From Maea johnstoni (Eukaryota > Annelida > Polychaeta > Spionida > Magelonidae): 64,000 nucleotides of DNA. The stretch spans positions 21,506,856 to 21,570,855 of the forward strand of contig OZ012694.1 of the NCBI GenBank assembly GCA_963942565.1, given 5' to 3'. Below are positions 22,831 to 33,080 of the stretch, piece by piece (the first letter of the stretch is position 1; each line of letters starts with the position of its first letter). The position numbers were made by a program, and so were the translations under genes. The notes under the pieces were generated by a model. It searched no databases. It was given only the letters and a program-made list of their open reading frames with translations, and had not been told where the DNA came from.

Positions 22831-23066
22831 TGATCATATAATGAAGTCCTGGAGCACAGACAATTGGTCCTGGACCACAGAAATTAAAGGTGAGCATTGG
22901 GCTACAGTCAGAGTAAATAGTCACCAGGTGACACTACCATATAAGCCTTTATAGCAATAATGAAGACCTAGATCATTCAATTAGTGGTATCAATAAATGG
23001 AGTTCTATCTGTATTCAACCTGTATCTAAAAATGCAAGTAAAACATTTAATAGGCTCATTTGGTCA

Positions 23067-23164
23067 AGTTGAAGAGTGACTTTTTTTAGGCTTTACCTTT
23101 TTTTAGGCTTGTAAAAACCTTTTTTTAGGCTTGTAAAATTAAAAAAAAAGTTGAAGAGTGACTC
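23067..23164 (+). other. Short insert flanked by 16-bp direct repeats
   Basis: AAGTTGAAGAGTGACT occurs at 23067-23082 and again at 23149-23164. The ~66 bp between consists of TTTTTTTAGGCTTGTAAAA-like tandem pieces ending in AAAAAAA. The layout resembles a tiny retroposed insertion with target-site duplication and A tail, but a slipped tandem duplication would also fit. Confidence 0.5.
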
Positions 23165-24578
23165 AAGGTTCTGTTTTTGTCGCACGTTTCGAAGCCCCTG
23201 TCACATGATGGCTCGAGAGTGCAACAGTTCGATACCCCTGTCTACCTCTTACTGAGATACAAGATGGCTGTCAGTAGAATAACAAAACATGTCAGGGGGG
23301 CAGGCACTGACAAGACAAAAACCATTTAATATCTGAAATGAGTAAAGAAAGAACAACTGGTCAACTTGAAATCAAGTCTTTCGCAGAGTGTCCATTTATT
23401 CACCTAACAAGCCTTACCATGCTGTGTATCATTCACAAGGATAGCAGGCACACGTGATGTTCTCGAAGATTAACAGGCCAAGCTCTCTGGCCTTAATACA
23501 CAAACCAATAAAGGAAAATAGCAACATTCTTTAACTAGATATTACTTGAGCCTGAACGTAACAGATTCCGCAAAAAAATTAATCACAGTTGCATAGGGAC
23601 TGTGGCAGATCAGAATAAAAGAATCCAGTATATAAAACATAAACAAGAGATAGAACACTATCTTAATAATAATCATTCAACCTCCATGATTATTGCTTGC
23701 TGACGCGCTATCAATAGTGGTGTATGAATGAGAGATATTAAACCTAGGAAGATATGTAATGCAGTATTATGCACCAGATGTTGCTTTCAACGTGCATTTC
23801 AATTAGGAAGATAACAATACAATATGATCAGATAAGGGAAGCAATAACAAAAATATCTCAAAATATAGTTTTACTATCATTCAAACACACATGTCACTCA
23901 TGATTTATAGCACATTTCTCGTTGGTTACATTCTCCAGCACATTAAACAAGATAGTATTTATTCATAAAAAAAAACATATTGGGCAAAATGAGCTGTTTT
24001 ATAGGACGCAGGGGATGTCTTTTGGATTGGGAAGCGTAAGTTTTGTTAGAATCTCTCATGATATGGTCAAGAGGTTCAGTAAAGGTTTTCTAATAAGATG
24101 TATGGTTTTTGCAAATAATAGATACTGTATAACTGGTATTTGTTTACATTTGTATAACTGGTATTTGTTTAATTTGCAAATTCAAAGTGGCACAAATATC
24201 CTCCAGCAGGGCAGTAAAGTGAAATTTTAAGCACTCCAAAATAAAGCTGTATACACTAATTGGTTTGGATTGCTGACCAATCCTCACAATGATCATGCTG
24301 GTAAGAGTGGTATCTCTAAATAACTGGTTTCAGTCCTCACTGTAACATACTAGTTTATTTAAGAATCAGCTGTGTTGGGGATTTTCAATCATGATCACAC
24401 TTTTTAATATGTTCATTGTTCCATCCACACTCCCTCGAAGCAAAACAATAAGGAGTTCTTTATAATGATCTCTTTCTTTCCTTTTTCTGACCTCATTAGG
24501 GAGTAAAGCTGAGATCTTAAGAATAAGTTATCTGCTTTCTTTGCTTAAAACCTTCACAAAATCAAATCCTTTGTATCA
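23165..24578. other. Intergenic stretch and presumed PEBP 3' UTR
   Basis: No gene on either strand is recognisable. The - strand sequence directly below 24579 is the presumed 3' UTR of the PEBP gene. Confidence 0.4.
24354..24359 (-). promoter_or_regulatory. Candidate PEBP polyadenylation signal
   Basis: TTTATT on the + strand, i.e. AATAAA on the coding strand, about 220 bp after the PEBP stop codon. The distance is plausible, but the hexamer is common in such AT-rich DNA. Confidence 0.3.
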
Positions 24579-24802
24579 CTATGTCTCGCCAGAGAGCTGT
24601 TTGTACAGCAGAGGTACATAGTCGTCAAACTCAGCAAAGTAAAAGTTGCCTGCGATCGGCTTTCCAAGGTTGTATTTGCTTGCAAAGTCCCGGACTTTCT
24701 GGTTGTTTCGCTTGTCCATGGAACGATTGGTCAACTGTGGAAGACCGGCAAATTCAAGCTTTCCCGGCTGCTTGAAGAGAAGGAAGACATATCGATGGAG
24801 AC
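24579..24802 (-). CDS. PEBP1: PEBP/RKIP family protein, exon 4 (terminal)
   Basis: The last exon of a four-exon gene that joins as 30555-30487, 29530-29407, 26007-25870, 24802-24579: 555 bp, 184 residues plus TAG. PEBP proteins are small cytosolic phosphatidylethanolamine- and nucleotide-binding proteins that modulate kinase cascades (RKIP). This exon follows the acceptor TTTATGCTCGACAG and completes the Gly codon of SGPPEGTGLHRY. It supplies the ligand-pocket His (H113, equal to human H118 by the constant offset of 5), the beta strand YVFLLFKQPG, the RRNF-like stretch NNQKVRDFASKYNLG, and GNFYFAEFDDYVPLLYKQL, the usual PEBP C-terminal helix. The length is close to the 187 residues of human PEBP1. 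Confidence 0.95.
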
Positions 24803-25046
24803 CTGTCGAGCATAAAAAGAAAATAAATTGAAATTCATACATCAATCTGTCAGGTAAGATTTTCTATAAACATTCTTCCCATAATAATAAGATTCAGTTC
24901 ATTAATGCTTATTTGTTCATAATATTTAGGTATATAAATGGAGGTGAATCACAACAAATCAAAAAACAAAGTTACAACAACAATCTTATCAGAAAATATA
25001 ATTAGGTCAATGACAGTTCTTGTTAAGACATTTACATAAATATATC

Positions 25047-25218
25047 ATCCCATTAATGGTTGCAAAGAGAAATGATCATCAGAACACAATAGACAACTCC
25101 AACAACTCTCCTTTATATATTTTGTAAAAAACACTCTTAATTACAAAGTGATAGTGTAGAGTATCATAGATCCAGATACAAACTTCTAGAGCAACACTAC
25201 AATGCATCTAAGGGCTAA
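25047..25218 (+). mobile_element. TTAA MITE family B, diverged, in PEBP intron 3
   Basis: CCCATTAATGGTTGCAAAG, then CAACAACTCTCCTTTATATA and ATAGATCCAGATACAAACTT follow the family B order. TTAA borders are lost. Confidence 0.5.
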
Positions 25219-25308
25219 ACTTGACATAAAAAAATCAATAAGAACTAAGGTAGCCTGAAGAGATTAAGGGAGCTCAATCTTTTCCTTTTTCCATCTAGGG
25301 TTAAGTAC

Positions 25309-25510
25309 TACCGCATTCTTTCGATTAACTGCACATGACCGATTAAGCGCACATGCCTATTTTTCACGGTTAGAGGGGGAACGTCCAGCAAAACCGTCAT
25401 GAAAAACTTGTAAAACTTCCCCCCAGAAGAAGTAAGAAAAGCGAAATCACATACCTTTCCCCTTTCCAAACCTCTACCCGCACCGTGCAGTTAATCGAGA
25501 GAATACTGTA
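25309..25510. mobile_element. pogo-like MITE (TA target) in PEBP intron 3
   Basis: The left end TACCGCATTCTTTCGATTAA and right end TTAATCGAGAGAATACTGTA are inverted copies, flanked by TA. About 200 bp with no transposase. CNGTATTCTYTCGATTAA ends are reminiscent of pogo/Tigger elements (inference). Confidence 0.75.
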
Positions 25511-25869
25511 CATTAAATTTGATAAAGAAGTGATACTAGTTGCAAAAAGGTTTATAGCAACAATCTTAATGGAAAAAATAAGTAAGACCATGAGAATCCT
25601 AGTAGTAGGAATTGCCACCTTCGAAATTTTCATGATATGATACAATATCGATATTTCTTGAACAATATGATACCTTAACGATATTTCAAAGATACTGCCT
25701 GCCTCCCACATACCCAATTGTGTTGAAAATCTTGAAAATTCCAAACCTTACATGATGCGATACCATACTTAACCTTTTCAATATCATACTTTTACCATTC
25801 AATATCGGTATTTGGTATTGTATCTATCCCAAAATCCTAGTGTGTAAATTTTCATATTGTAATACTTAC

Positions 25870-26007
25870 CTGTTCCCTCAGGTGGTCCAGAGCCTACATA
25901 TTCAGAAGAGCTGACCCCCTTGGTGACCTCAGCCCCCGGGATGTTGGTGACAAGCCAGTGGTGCCACTCACCCCACTTAGGGTCCGCTCTGCTTGGAGCA
26001 TCAGGAT
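25870..26007 (-). CDS. PEBP1: PEBP/RKIP family protein, exon 3
   Basis: 138 bp, phase 1 to phase 1. The acceptor is TTGTCTTTTCTAG and the donor ACAG|GTAAGTATT. The split Asp codon joins exon 2 to give the family signature DPDAPSR (residues 65-71, human 70-76). WGEWHHWLVTNIPG follows, with the pocket His H81 (human H86), then SSEYVGSGPPEGTG. This is the core anion/ligand-binding part of PEBP. A decayed copy of this exon's 5' part lies just upstream at 26105-26510. Confidence 0.95.
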
Positions 26008-26104
26008 CTAGAAAAGACAAATTCACAATATATAAGGGATTTCCTAGACAGTAAGTGATACAGAACAGTGCTCAGTATAGTTTTAATATAAATGATAATT
26101 ATTT

Positions 26105-26510
26105 CCTATCCTAATGAGTGGCAGCCAGTAGTGCCACTCCAAACATAGGGTCTTAGCCAGCAGGGTGTCCAGGTACCTTGGACACCCAAACCCTCAAAAA
26201 TCACCCACCAGGACACAAACAAAAATTGGTAAGGAATTTCTTAAAATGTGAATTTCAAGCATATCATTGAATTTTTTCACCTCAATATAATTCCTATGGC
26301 ATTGCATATGGACATTATGCGTTATTTCATTAAGTAAATACATGTTTTCGGTAGCAATCTGAGTATATTGTGGTCTCTCAGATTGAAAATTAGGACTCCC
26401 AGAAATTTTATTATTGCCAATCTTAGGCACCCAGTTTCTAAATCCTGGCTAAGACCCTGCATAGGGTACCATCTGTTTGGAGCATCTGATCAGGCATCAG
26501 GATCTATAGA
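26105..26510 (-). pseudogene. Decayed partial copy of PEBP exon 3 and its 3' splice site
   Basis: The outer parts (26115-26151 and 26460-26510) match exon 3 and its acceptor. GCCAGTAGTGCCACTCC parallels exon GCCAGTGGTGCCACTCA. TTTGGAGCATC ... GCATCAGGATCTATAGAAG parallels CTTGGAGCATCAGGATCTAGAAAAG. The acceptor AG survives as CTATAG. A small internal duplication (GAGCATCTGATCAGGCATC) has scrambled the frame, and a hAT MITE lies within it. It is non-functional as an exon in its present form. Confidence 0.75.
26152..26459 (-). mobile_element. hAT MITE family 1, in the decayed exon copy
   Basis: Right end GGCTAAGACCCTG is followed by CATAGGGT (26460-26467). The same CATAGGGT lies at 26144-26151 directly before CTTAGCCAGCAGGG, so the 8-bp duplication is exact while the first bases of the left terminus are missing or merged with it. 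The interior has GACACCCAAACCCTCAAAAA and TTAGGCACCCAGTTTCTAAA, shared by all family 1 copies. No transposase is encoded. Confidence 0.8.
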
Positions 26511-26620
26511 AGTTAAATTTCCAATAAGAAAGTAAGAGTGTAAGAAAATTATAAGGTAATAAGATAACTAATGAGGGATAAAGACCTGCACAATAAACTG
26601 TTAGTAATGATTATCTTTCC

Positions 26621-28721
26621 CACTTACCATTCATGACTAGGGTAAAGTAAGCTCCTACCGCTTACCATCCATGACTAGGGTAAAGTAAGCTCCTGCCACT
26701 TTAATACCATTCATGACTAGGGTAGAGTAAGCTCCTACCACTTACCATTCATGACTAGGGTAAAGTAAGCTCCTACCACTTACCATTCATGACTAGGGTA
26801 GAGTAAGCTCCTACCACTTACCATTCATGACTAGGGTAGAGTAAGCTCCTACCACTTACCATCCATGACTAGGGTAAAGTAAGCTCCTGCCACTTACCAT
26901 TCATGACTAGGGTAAAGTAAGCTCCTACCGCTTACCATCCATGACTAGGGTAAAGTAAGCTCCTACCACTTACCATTCATGACTAGGGTAAAGTAAGCTC
27001 CTACCACTTACCATCCATGACTAGGGTAAAGTAAGCTCCTACCACTTACCATCCATGACTAGGGTAAAGTAAGCTCCTGCCACTTACCATTCATGACTAG
27101 GGTATAGTAAGCTCCTGCCACTTACCATTCATGACTAGGGTATAGTAAGCTCCTGCCACTTACCATTCATGACTAGGGTAAAGTAAGCTCCTGCCACTTA
27201 CCATTCATGACTAGGGTAAGGTAAGCTCCTACCACTTACCATTCATGACTAGGGTATAGTGAGCTCCTACCACTTACCATCCATGACTAGGGTAGAGTAA
27301 GCTCCTGCCACTTACCATTCATGACTAGGGTATAGTAAGCTCCTGCCACTTACCATTCATGACTAGGGTAAAGTAAGCTCCTGCCACTTACCATTCATGA
27401 CTAGGGTAAGGTAAGCTCCTACCACTTACCATTCATGACTAGGGTAGAGTAAGCTCCTACCACTTACCATCCATGACTAGGGTAAGGTAAGCTCCTACCA
27501 CTTACCATCCATGACTAGGGTAGAGTAAGCTCCTACCACTTACCATCCATGACTAGGGTAAGGTAAGCTCCTACCACTTACCATTCATGACTAGGGTAGA
27601 GTAAGCTCCTACCACTTACCATCCATGACTAGGGTAAGGTAAGCTCCTACCTCTTACCATTCATGACTAGGGTATAGTAAGCTCCTGCCACTTACCATCC
27701 ATGACTAGGGTAAAGTAAGCTCCTGCCACTTACCATTCATGACTAGGGTAGAGTAAGCTCCTACCACTTACCATCCATGACTAGGGTAAAGTAAGCTCCT
27801 GCCACTTACCATTCATGACTAGGGTAAAGTAAGCTCCTACCACTTACCATTCATGACTAGGGTATAGTGAGCTCCTACCACTTACCATGCATGACTACAG
27901 TATATAATAAGATTCACTTACCATTCATGACTAGGGTATAGTAAGCTCCTGCCACTTACCATCCATGACTAGGGTAAAGTAAGCTCCTGCCACTTACCAT
28001 TCATGACTAGGGTAAAGTAAGCTCCTGCCACTTACCATTCATGACTAGGGTATAGTAAGCTCCTGCCACTTACCATCCATGACTAGGGTAAAGTAAGCTC
28101 CTGCCACTTACCATTCATGACTAGGGTATAGTAAGCTCCTGCCACTTACCATTCATGACTAGGGTAAGGTAAGCTCCTGCCACTTACCATCCATGACTAG
28201 GGTAAAGTAAGCTCCTGCCACTTACCATTCATGACTAGGGTATAGTAAGCTCCTGCCACTTACCATCCATGACTAGGGTAAAGTAAGCTCCTGCCACTTA
28301 CCATTCATGACTAGGGTATAGTGAGCTCCTACCACTTACCATGCATGACTACAGTATATAATAAGATTCACTTACCATTCATGACTAGGGTAAAGTAAGC
28401 TCCTGCCACTTACCATCCATGACTAGGGTATAGTGAGCTCCTACCACTTACCATTCATGACTAGGGTATAGTGAGCTCCTACCACTTACCATTCATGACT
28501 AGGGTATAGTGAGCTCCTACCACTTACCATGCATGACTACAGTATATAATAAGATTCACTTACCATTCATGACTAGGGTATAGTAAGCTCCTGCCACCCA
28601 CCATTCATGACTAAGGTATAGTGAGCTCCTGCCACTTACCATTCATGACTACAGTATATTATAAGATTCACTTACCATTCATGACTAGGGTGCAGTAAGC
28701 TCCTGTCACTTACCATTCATG
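26621..28721 (-). repeat. Giant 38-bp minisatellite made of the PEBP exon 2 donor edge
   Basis: About 55 tandem units of 38 bp. On the PEBP coding strand each unit is the last 28 bp of exon 2 (GGAGCTTAC ... GTCATGAATG, coding GAYFTLVMN) followed by the first intron bases GTAAGTGGCA. Each unit therefore presents a consensus-like 5' splice site ATG|GTAAGTGG. Units differ at few positions: AAT/GAT at the last codon (+ strand CATTCATG or CATCCATG), TAAAG/TATAG/TAGAG, and CTGCC/CTACC. A divergent unit (+ strand CTTACCATGCATGACTACAG) or a close variant recurs near 27880, 28340, 28520 and 28640. The array lies in PEBP intron 2 (26008-29406) and is interrupted on its right by a solo LTR. It has no spacers and is not a CRISPR array. 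Confidence 0.95.
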
Positions 28722-29329
28722 TGTAACACTTGTTTTGGGAGGTGTTACTGGGTTAAAAATAATGAGAGTCCATATTCGTGTTGGTGGTGTATTTGGTTTA
28801 TTATCCAATCCAAGTTGGGAACAACTCCACAACAGGTAATACATATAGTAGTGGCTTCCAGCATAGGGTATCCTTACCTAACCACCTAGCCTTTACCTTC
28901 TAAAGTTTACTTCTTAACTGTTGACTACTTCTCTACATGACCTTATATAACATCATCTTAAACAAGGTACATTGCAATTAAAACACAGGTACATTAGCGG
29001 TCAGATATGCCAATGACTTGAGGATAATGCTAATTAAAAATGACAACTCCTAGATCAAGGAATGGCCCATTAGTTTTTGTAATTAGAACTTATCTATTAA
29101 CATCATTGCAATCAAGTGTCACCTTTTTACACCAGGTGTGGTCCATACCCTTTAACTTTGTAATCAGTAATCAAGCCATTAACACTATTGTGATGACATG
29201 TCAATATGATACACTAGGTGTGGACCATACTCTTAAACTGAAAGTCATTGAATATTTTAAGTGGGTTTTTGATAACTTTTGATGATCATTTCCAATAAAC
29301 ACCATTTCCTATCAATGTCCCCTATGACA
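28722..29329. mobile_element. Solo LTR fossil inserted in the PEBP minisatellite
   Basis: A 608-bp block starting TGTAACACTTG and ending CTATGACA (TG...CA). It is flanked by CATG on both sides (28718-28721 and 29330-29333), a 4-bp duplication of the repeat unit's own CATG. TGTAACA-type starts and short duplications suit a Gypsy-like LTR. No internal retroelement genes are present, so this is a lone terminal repeat, a fossil. It must be younger than the part of the array it splits. Confidence 0.6.
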
Positions 29330-29406
29330 CATGACTATTGTATAGTTAATTAAGCTCCTGTCACCCACCATTCATGACTAGGGTATAGTAAACTCTGGTC
29401 ACTTAC
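29330..29406 (-). repeat. Last units of the PEBP donor array next to exon 2
   Basis: Between the solo LTR and exon 2 lie about one and a half further units (CACCCACCATTCATGACTAG type). The array originally ran right up to the true donor at 29407. Confidence 0.85.
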
Positions 29407-29530
29407 CATTCATGACTAAGGTATAGTAAGCTCCCTCCTCGGCCTCATACTCCACGGTGGGTACATCCTTTACCTGGGTAGGCTTAAGAACCAGGCCTGG
29501 CGTCACCTCAAGACCTCCTTCAAAAACTAT
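29407..29530 (-). CDS. PEBP1: PEBP/RKIP family protein, exon 2
   Basis: 124 bp, phase 0 to phase 1. The acceptor is TTGTAATTTCAG and the donor AATG|GTAAGTGAC. The peptide includes GGLEVTPGLVLKPTQVKD and EYEAEEGAYYTLVMN, the PEBP beta strands before the DPDAPSR signature, whose first Asp is split across this donor. The final 28 bases are the seed of the giant minisatellite in the following intron. The true exon differs from the array consensus by TATACCTTAG in place of TTTACCCTAG, so array and exon have drifted or the array was homogenised separately. Confidence 0.95.
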
Positions 29531-30054
29531 CTGAAATTACAACACAATATATTACAATTAGATGGTAGTCTGAATGCATTGATACTGTAATGTTAATTTT
29601 CAAGCATTTAAACAGAAATTAAAACTTAAATTGGTAAATTGAAATACATAAAAGCATGAAAATGTCATAGCAAAAACATTTTTTCTTCATTTTCTGAAAA
29701 GCAAAAATTGAAAGTGAAAACCATAAATTCATTTTTATTTCGAAAAGAAAAAAAACATGAAAATTTTAATTGTAAAAAAAGGCAAACTTTCACAAATATG
29801 AGTAATATTTCAGTAAGCTATGATGGTATCCATATTAAAAAAGTATTCATCCGAATGAAATAACATGTGATATTTTATCATTTCTATGTGAACCCCCCTT
29901 TCGGGTGACACCTTTTGAACAACCACGCCACCAGTGGTAACATTTGCAACTATGTTTGTGTTTTCCACTGCTGGGCTATCAAGCTGGCAGTCTGAAATGC
30001 ACTTGAATTGCAATTATCATTTAAAATAAAGGTAGGCCTACATATGCTTCTTTC

Positions 30055-30350
30055 CTAGGCAAAGTCATGTTCAACTCCTGAATTACCTGGTGGTCAACTG
30101 CAAAACTAAATGTGATCCCCTTCTTGTGGTTAACTTTCCACCACCTGGTGGGCAATTAGGAAACTAAGTGTGAACCCCCTTTTATGGTCTACTCCTGAAC
30201 TTACAACTTCGACCACCTGCATGGTGGTCAACCACAAAACTAAGTGACCCCCTTCTTATGGTCAACCCCTAAAATTATACCTTCCACCACCTGGTTGGCA
30301 ATCTGAACCCCCATTATGGTCAGCCCCTGGTGGTCAACTGCAAAACTAGT
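30055..30350 (-). repeat. Minisatellite of ~60-75-bp units in PEBP intron 1
   Basis: About four or five imperfect units with CCACCTGGTGGTCAACTGC, AAAACTAAGTGTGA, CCCCCTTCTTATGGTCAACC, starting near 30087, 30140, 30212, 30285 and 30327. It ends about 140 bp from exon 1 but does not contain exon sequence. Confidence 0.8.
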
Positions 30351-30720
30351 TACCACGGTGGCGCCTGTGCCGGGTATGTGTCAGGGTTCACCGTTTGGCA
30401 AGAAACACCTTATGGCATTGACATTTAAATCAGGATACATATGCATTAGGATTTTTGGGACAGACCCCACTATTGCGATAAATTACCCTGAGCTGTGCTG
30501 GTGGGGTTTCATCGATAACGTCAGGGACCACACCGTCTTTAGTGAACGACTCCATTTTACGGCGTGAGGCGTAAATGCTATAATTGGGCAAAGCATAACG
30601 GGATAATGCTGAGCTGTGCGCCGGTGAACTTGCTGACCATAGGCCGTCATGGGATTGGCCGGTTCACAATTGGCAGTGTTATAACTTTTTGTCTTTTCTA
30701 AATTTTGAAATAGTTTTTTT
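30340..30720 (-). promoter_or_regulatory. CpG-rich region around PEBP exon 1, putative promoter
   Basis: CG dinucleotides are frequent around exon 1 (ACGGCGTGAGGCG, GCGCCGGTG, GGCCGG), unlike the flanks. The coding-strand sequence upstream of the ATG includes CCAATCCCATGACGG and CCGTTATGC but no clear TATA box. This looks like a CpG-type promoter with a short 5' UTR; the transcription start cannot be fixed. Confidence 0.4.
30487..30555 (-). CDS. PEBP1: PEBP/RKIP family protein, exon 1 (start codon)
   Basis: ATG at 30555-30553 on the - strand opens 23 codons, MESFTKDGVVPDVIDETP and onwards, ending CTCAGG|GTAATT in phase 0. VVPDVID is the conserved N-terminal motif of animal PEBPs. The next exon continues in frame, giving AQLR-IVFEGG. 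The short exon was found by its motif and by exact phase agreement. No upstream in-frame alternative start was needed. Confidence 0.9.
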
Positions 30721-31334
30721 TATTCATTTTCCAACATATACGTCAATACTGTGTTGCACAAAAGAACTGGAGTAATTGCCTTAGAGTGCATACATAAAAG
30801 TAGAATGATTATGAAGCAAATTAAATGGTTTACTCTTTTTTCTCAGAGATGTTACATAAAAGATTATATTTCTTTTTTTAAACTGTTTCTTCCTTCCTCT
30901 GATGTAGTACCTATATTTCTCTTGATAATAAAATAATGACCATATATTTGACATTTATAATATGTGTTCTTTGTTCTTTCTTCATTGCGTTATAAATGAC
31001 CTTTTTTGTATGGAGGATTATACTGTAGATGGCAAGAGCGTTCTCCAAATCACCTACCACCATTTACTTGGTTCCCATAACCTTGGATTAAGAAAAGAAT
31101 GGATATGTAACGAGAGACCAATTACTATATGCCCTATAGTTACATGCTAGCCTCATGCCAGGACTAGCAGATAAGGCAGCAGCACGAGGTCACGTGGGAA
31201 CAAGGACCAATCAGGGCTCCCGCATCGATTACATTACAGAGAAACCTTATCTCCACCACCTGCTGGGGGTGCCCAGAGCACCTATTAGCGACTATTAATT
31301 GACACTGGTTGAGGCTAGCATGTTCAGGTTGACC

Positions 31335-31710
31335 GGCTGGTTTCCATTCCATGTGTTGGTCTTCTAAGCCATAACTCTCTGGAATATGAACAGTGTGATA
31401 ACATATGTTCCACAGAATCTTCCTCGATCTTACATATACCGCACATGCTGAACTGCTTGATTCCAATACGGAAAAGTGTGTCATTATTATAGAACCTGTG
31501 ATGTAATGTACGAAATTTGTAAATATTTTAAGTAAGTGTCTTTGCATGTTATGTGGTGTTTAAGAAAAGAACGGCCCACACTTATTGTTTCTATTTTCAT
31601 GTCAGATTTTTCTTTCCATTTGGTTATAATATTGTCCAGCACATAATCATGAGAATCCTTCATTTTTGTATGTAGCTTGGAACACCCTTTGGTACTCAAA
31701 TTTAGTAAAG
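31335..31710 (-). mobile_element. LINE relic (L1/Tx1-like ORF2 C-terminus)
   Basis: On the - strand, 31699 downwards encodes KMKDSHDYVLDNIITKWKEK ... CKDTYLKYLQ. After a one-base frame change near 31520 it continues as RTLHHRFYNNDTLFRIG, KQFSMCGICKIEEDSVEHML and SHCSYSRELW. CxxC...HxxxxC followed by ELW is the C-terminal zinc-knuckle signature of L1/Tx1-type ORF2. It is 5'-truncated and frameshifted. No 3' A tail was identified and the end near 31335 is approximate. Confidence 0.75.
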
Positions 31711-31719
31711 ACTCAAATG

Positions 31720-32920
31720 TAATAAAAAAAAAAACTTTTTGTCTTTACCGACAACCAGATAAACAGAGTGACATTACTCCATGCTATATATTTCTGCTAA
31801 AGCTAAAGCTAAGTACCTCCAAGTGGAATACAGACAGAAGAAGGTACGCGTTTGAATTTGTGACTATCCTTGTAAACCACCCTCACTTTTTACACTCCTA
31901 TGGTTATCACCATTATGTTGCCACAAAACTGCTGGCACTAACTTCAGTGCCTCTGTCAACAAATGTGGCAACAGGGCGACAGCTTGGACAGCACTGCAAT
32001 CTCTAACCAAAGAAAGCAATTCAGTTCATTGAATATAGGGTATGTGAGTTGACTATTGCACTTTGTATGTAAATCATAACTCAAGGTTATTCTCTTTTTA
32101 GAAAATTAATGAGCCCGCCAGGAGAAAATTATTCATAAATTCACTATACAAATCATAAGAGTATGTATCATACGAATGTGAAGAAAATGCATTCCTTCTA
32201 ACTTAAAAAGTAACATTAACTCTAACAATTGGTTTAACTCCAACGACAAATTATCCATGAATTTGCCCATGGCCAATCCAAACTAAAACAATCTCACCTG
32301 CTATAATTTTCATGGTAGTTTTTTTTATTATTCATATTGTTTTGCATGGTAGCAACTTAAGGTTGTTTATGTGGCTAATTTAGATATCAATAGATTTGCT
32401 TAAAATTTGGCATAGATAGAGTTAAAAGTATTTTGGAGTGAAGGATTTTTTTCCAACTATGACTTTGTTTTAGGAACATAGAATTTGAAGATATTTATCA
32501 TTTTCAACAACGAAAAATTGGACAATGACATTTGAACGGAGTATAAGTCAGAAAAAGTTATATACTCCTTCGTCTGTATTGTTCTTTTTTTCTTTTTTTC
32601 TCTTTTTCTCCGGCCCATTAATGTTTTTTGTTTTGTTTTTGCTTTTGCCCTAAAAATCTTACGCCATGCTGGGAAGGTACTTTTGTGATGCTTAATGTAT
32701 TTCTTATCAGAATGACTTTCAAGCAATACATACTTTATAGAGGCTGCATTGTCAAGTAAAAGCAGTATACAGGAAAAACTCAATCAAAGAAATTGACCCA
32801 ATAAGTTCGACATGAGACACCAGTCCAAGATTCTGATCTATTTGACCTGAGAGGTGGAAGCCCTTCATAGATTTATTAAGAGCATACCATGTAACAAAAC
32901 TATTTGGTACTTTCTATAAT
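31720..32920. other. Stretch without recognisable features
   Basis: AT-rich DNA upstream of the PEBP gene. No gene or bounded element recognised. Short homopolymers only. Confidence 0.4.
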
Positions 32921-32922
32921 AT

Positions 32923-33078
32923 ACAAATATGGCACTTGGGTGAGTGCAATATCAATTTTTATTGCACTCTGAAAAATGATATTGCATGAGGCGCAAGCAC
33001 CTCGTGCAATATCATTTTTCAGAGTGCAATAAAAACTGATATTGCACGAAACCAGACGAAACCAAAGTGCCATATTTG
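32923..33078. mobile_element. Fold-back hairpin element
   Basis: Two ~70-bp arms form an almost complete inverted repeat: CAAATATGGCACTT ... TGCACTCTGAAAAATGATAT, then a short loop around 32991-32997, then ATATCATTTTTCAGAGTGCA ... AAGTGCCATATTTG. It is non-coding and would form a long stable stem in RNA or single-stranded DNA. Confidence 0.8.
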
Positions 33079-33080
33079 TT

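Noticed and set aside
26621-28721. CRISPR-like array
   Set aside because: Units abut with no variable spacers, and the unit derives from the PEBP exon 2/intron border. It is a eukaryotic minisatellite.
29810-30013. Additional PEBP exon between exons 1 and 2
   Set aside because: Exons 1 and 2 already join in phase 0 and give the expected continuous PEBP sequence. This frame has no family similarity.
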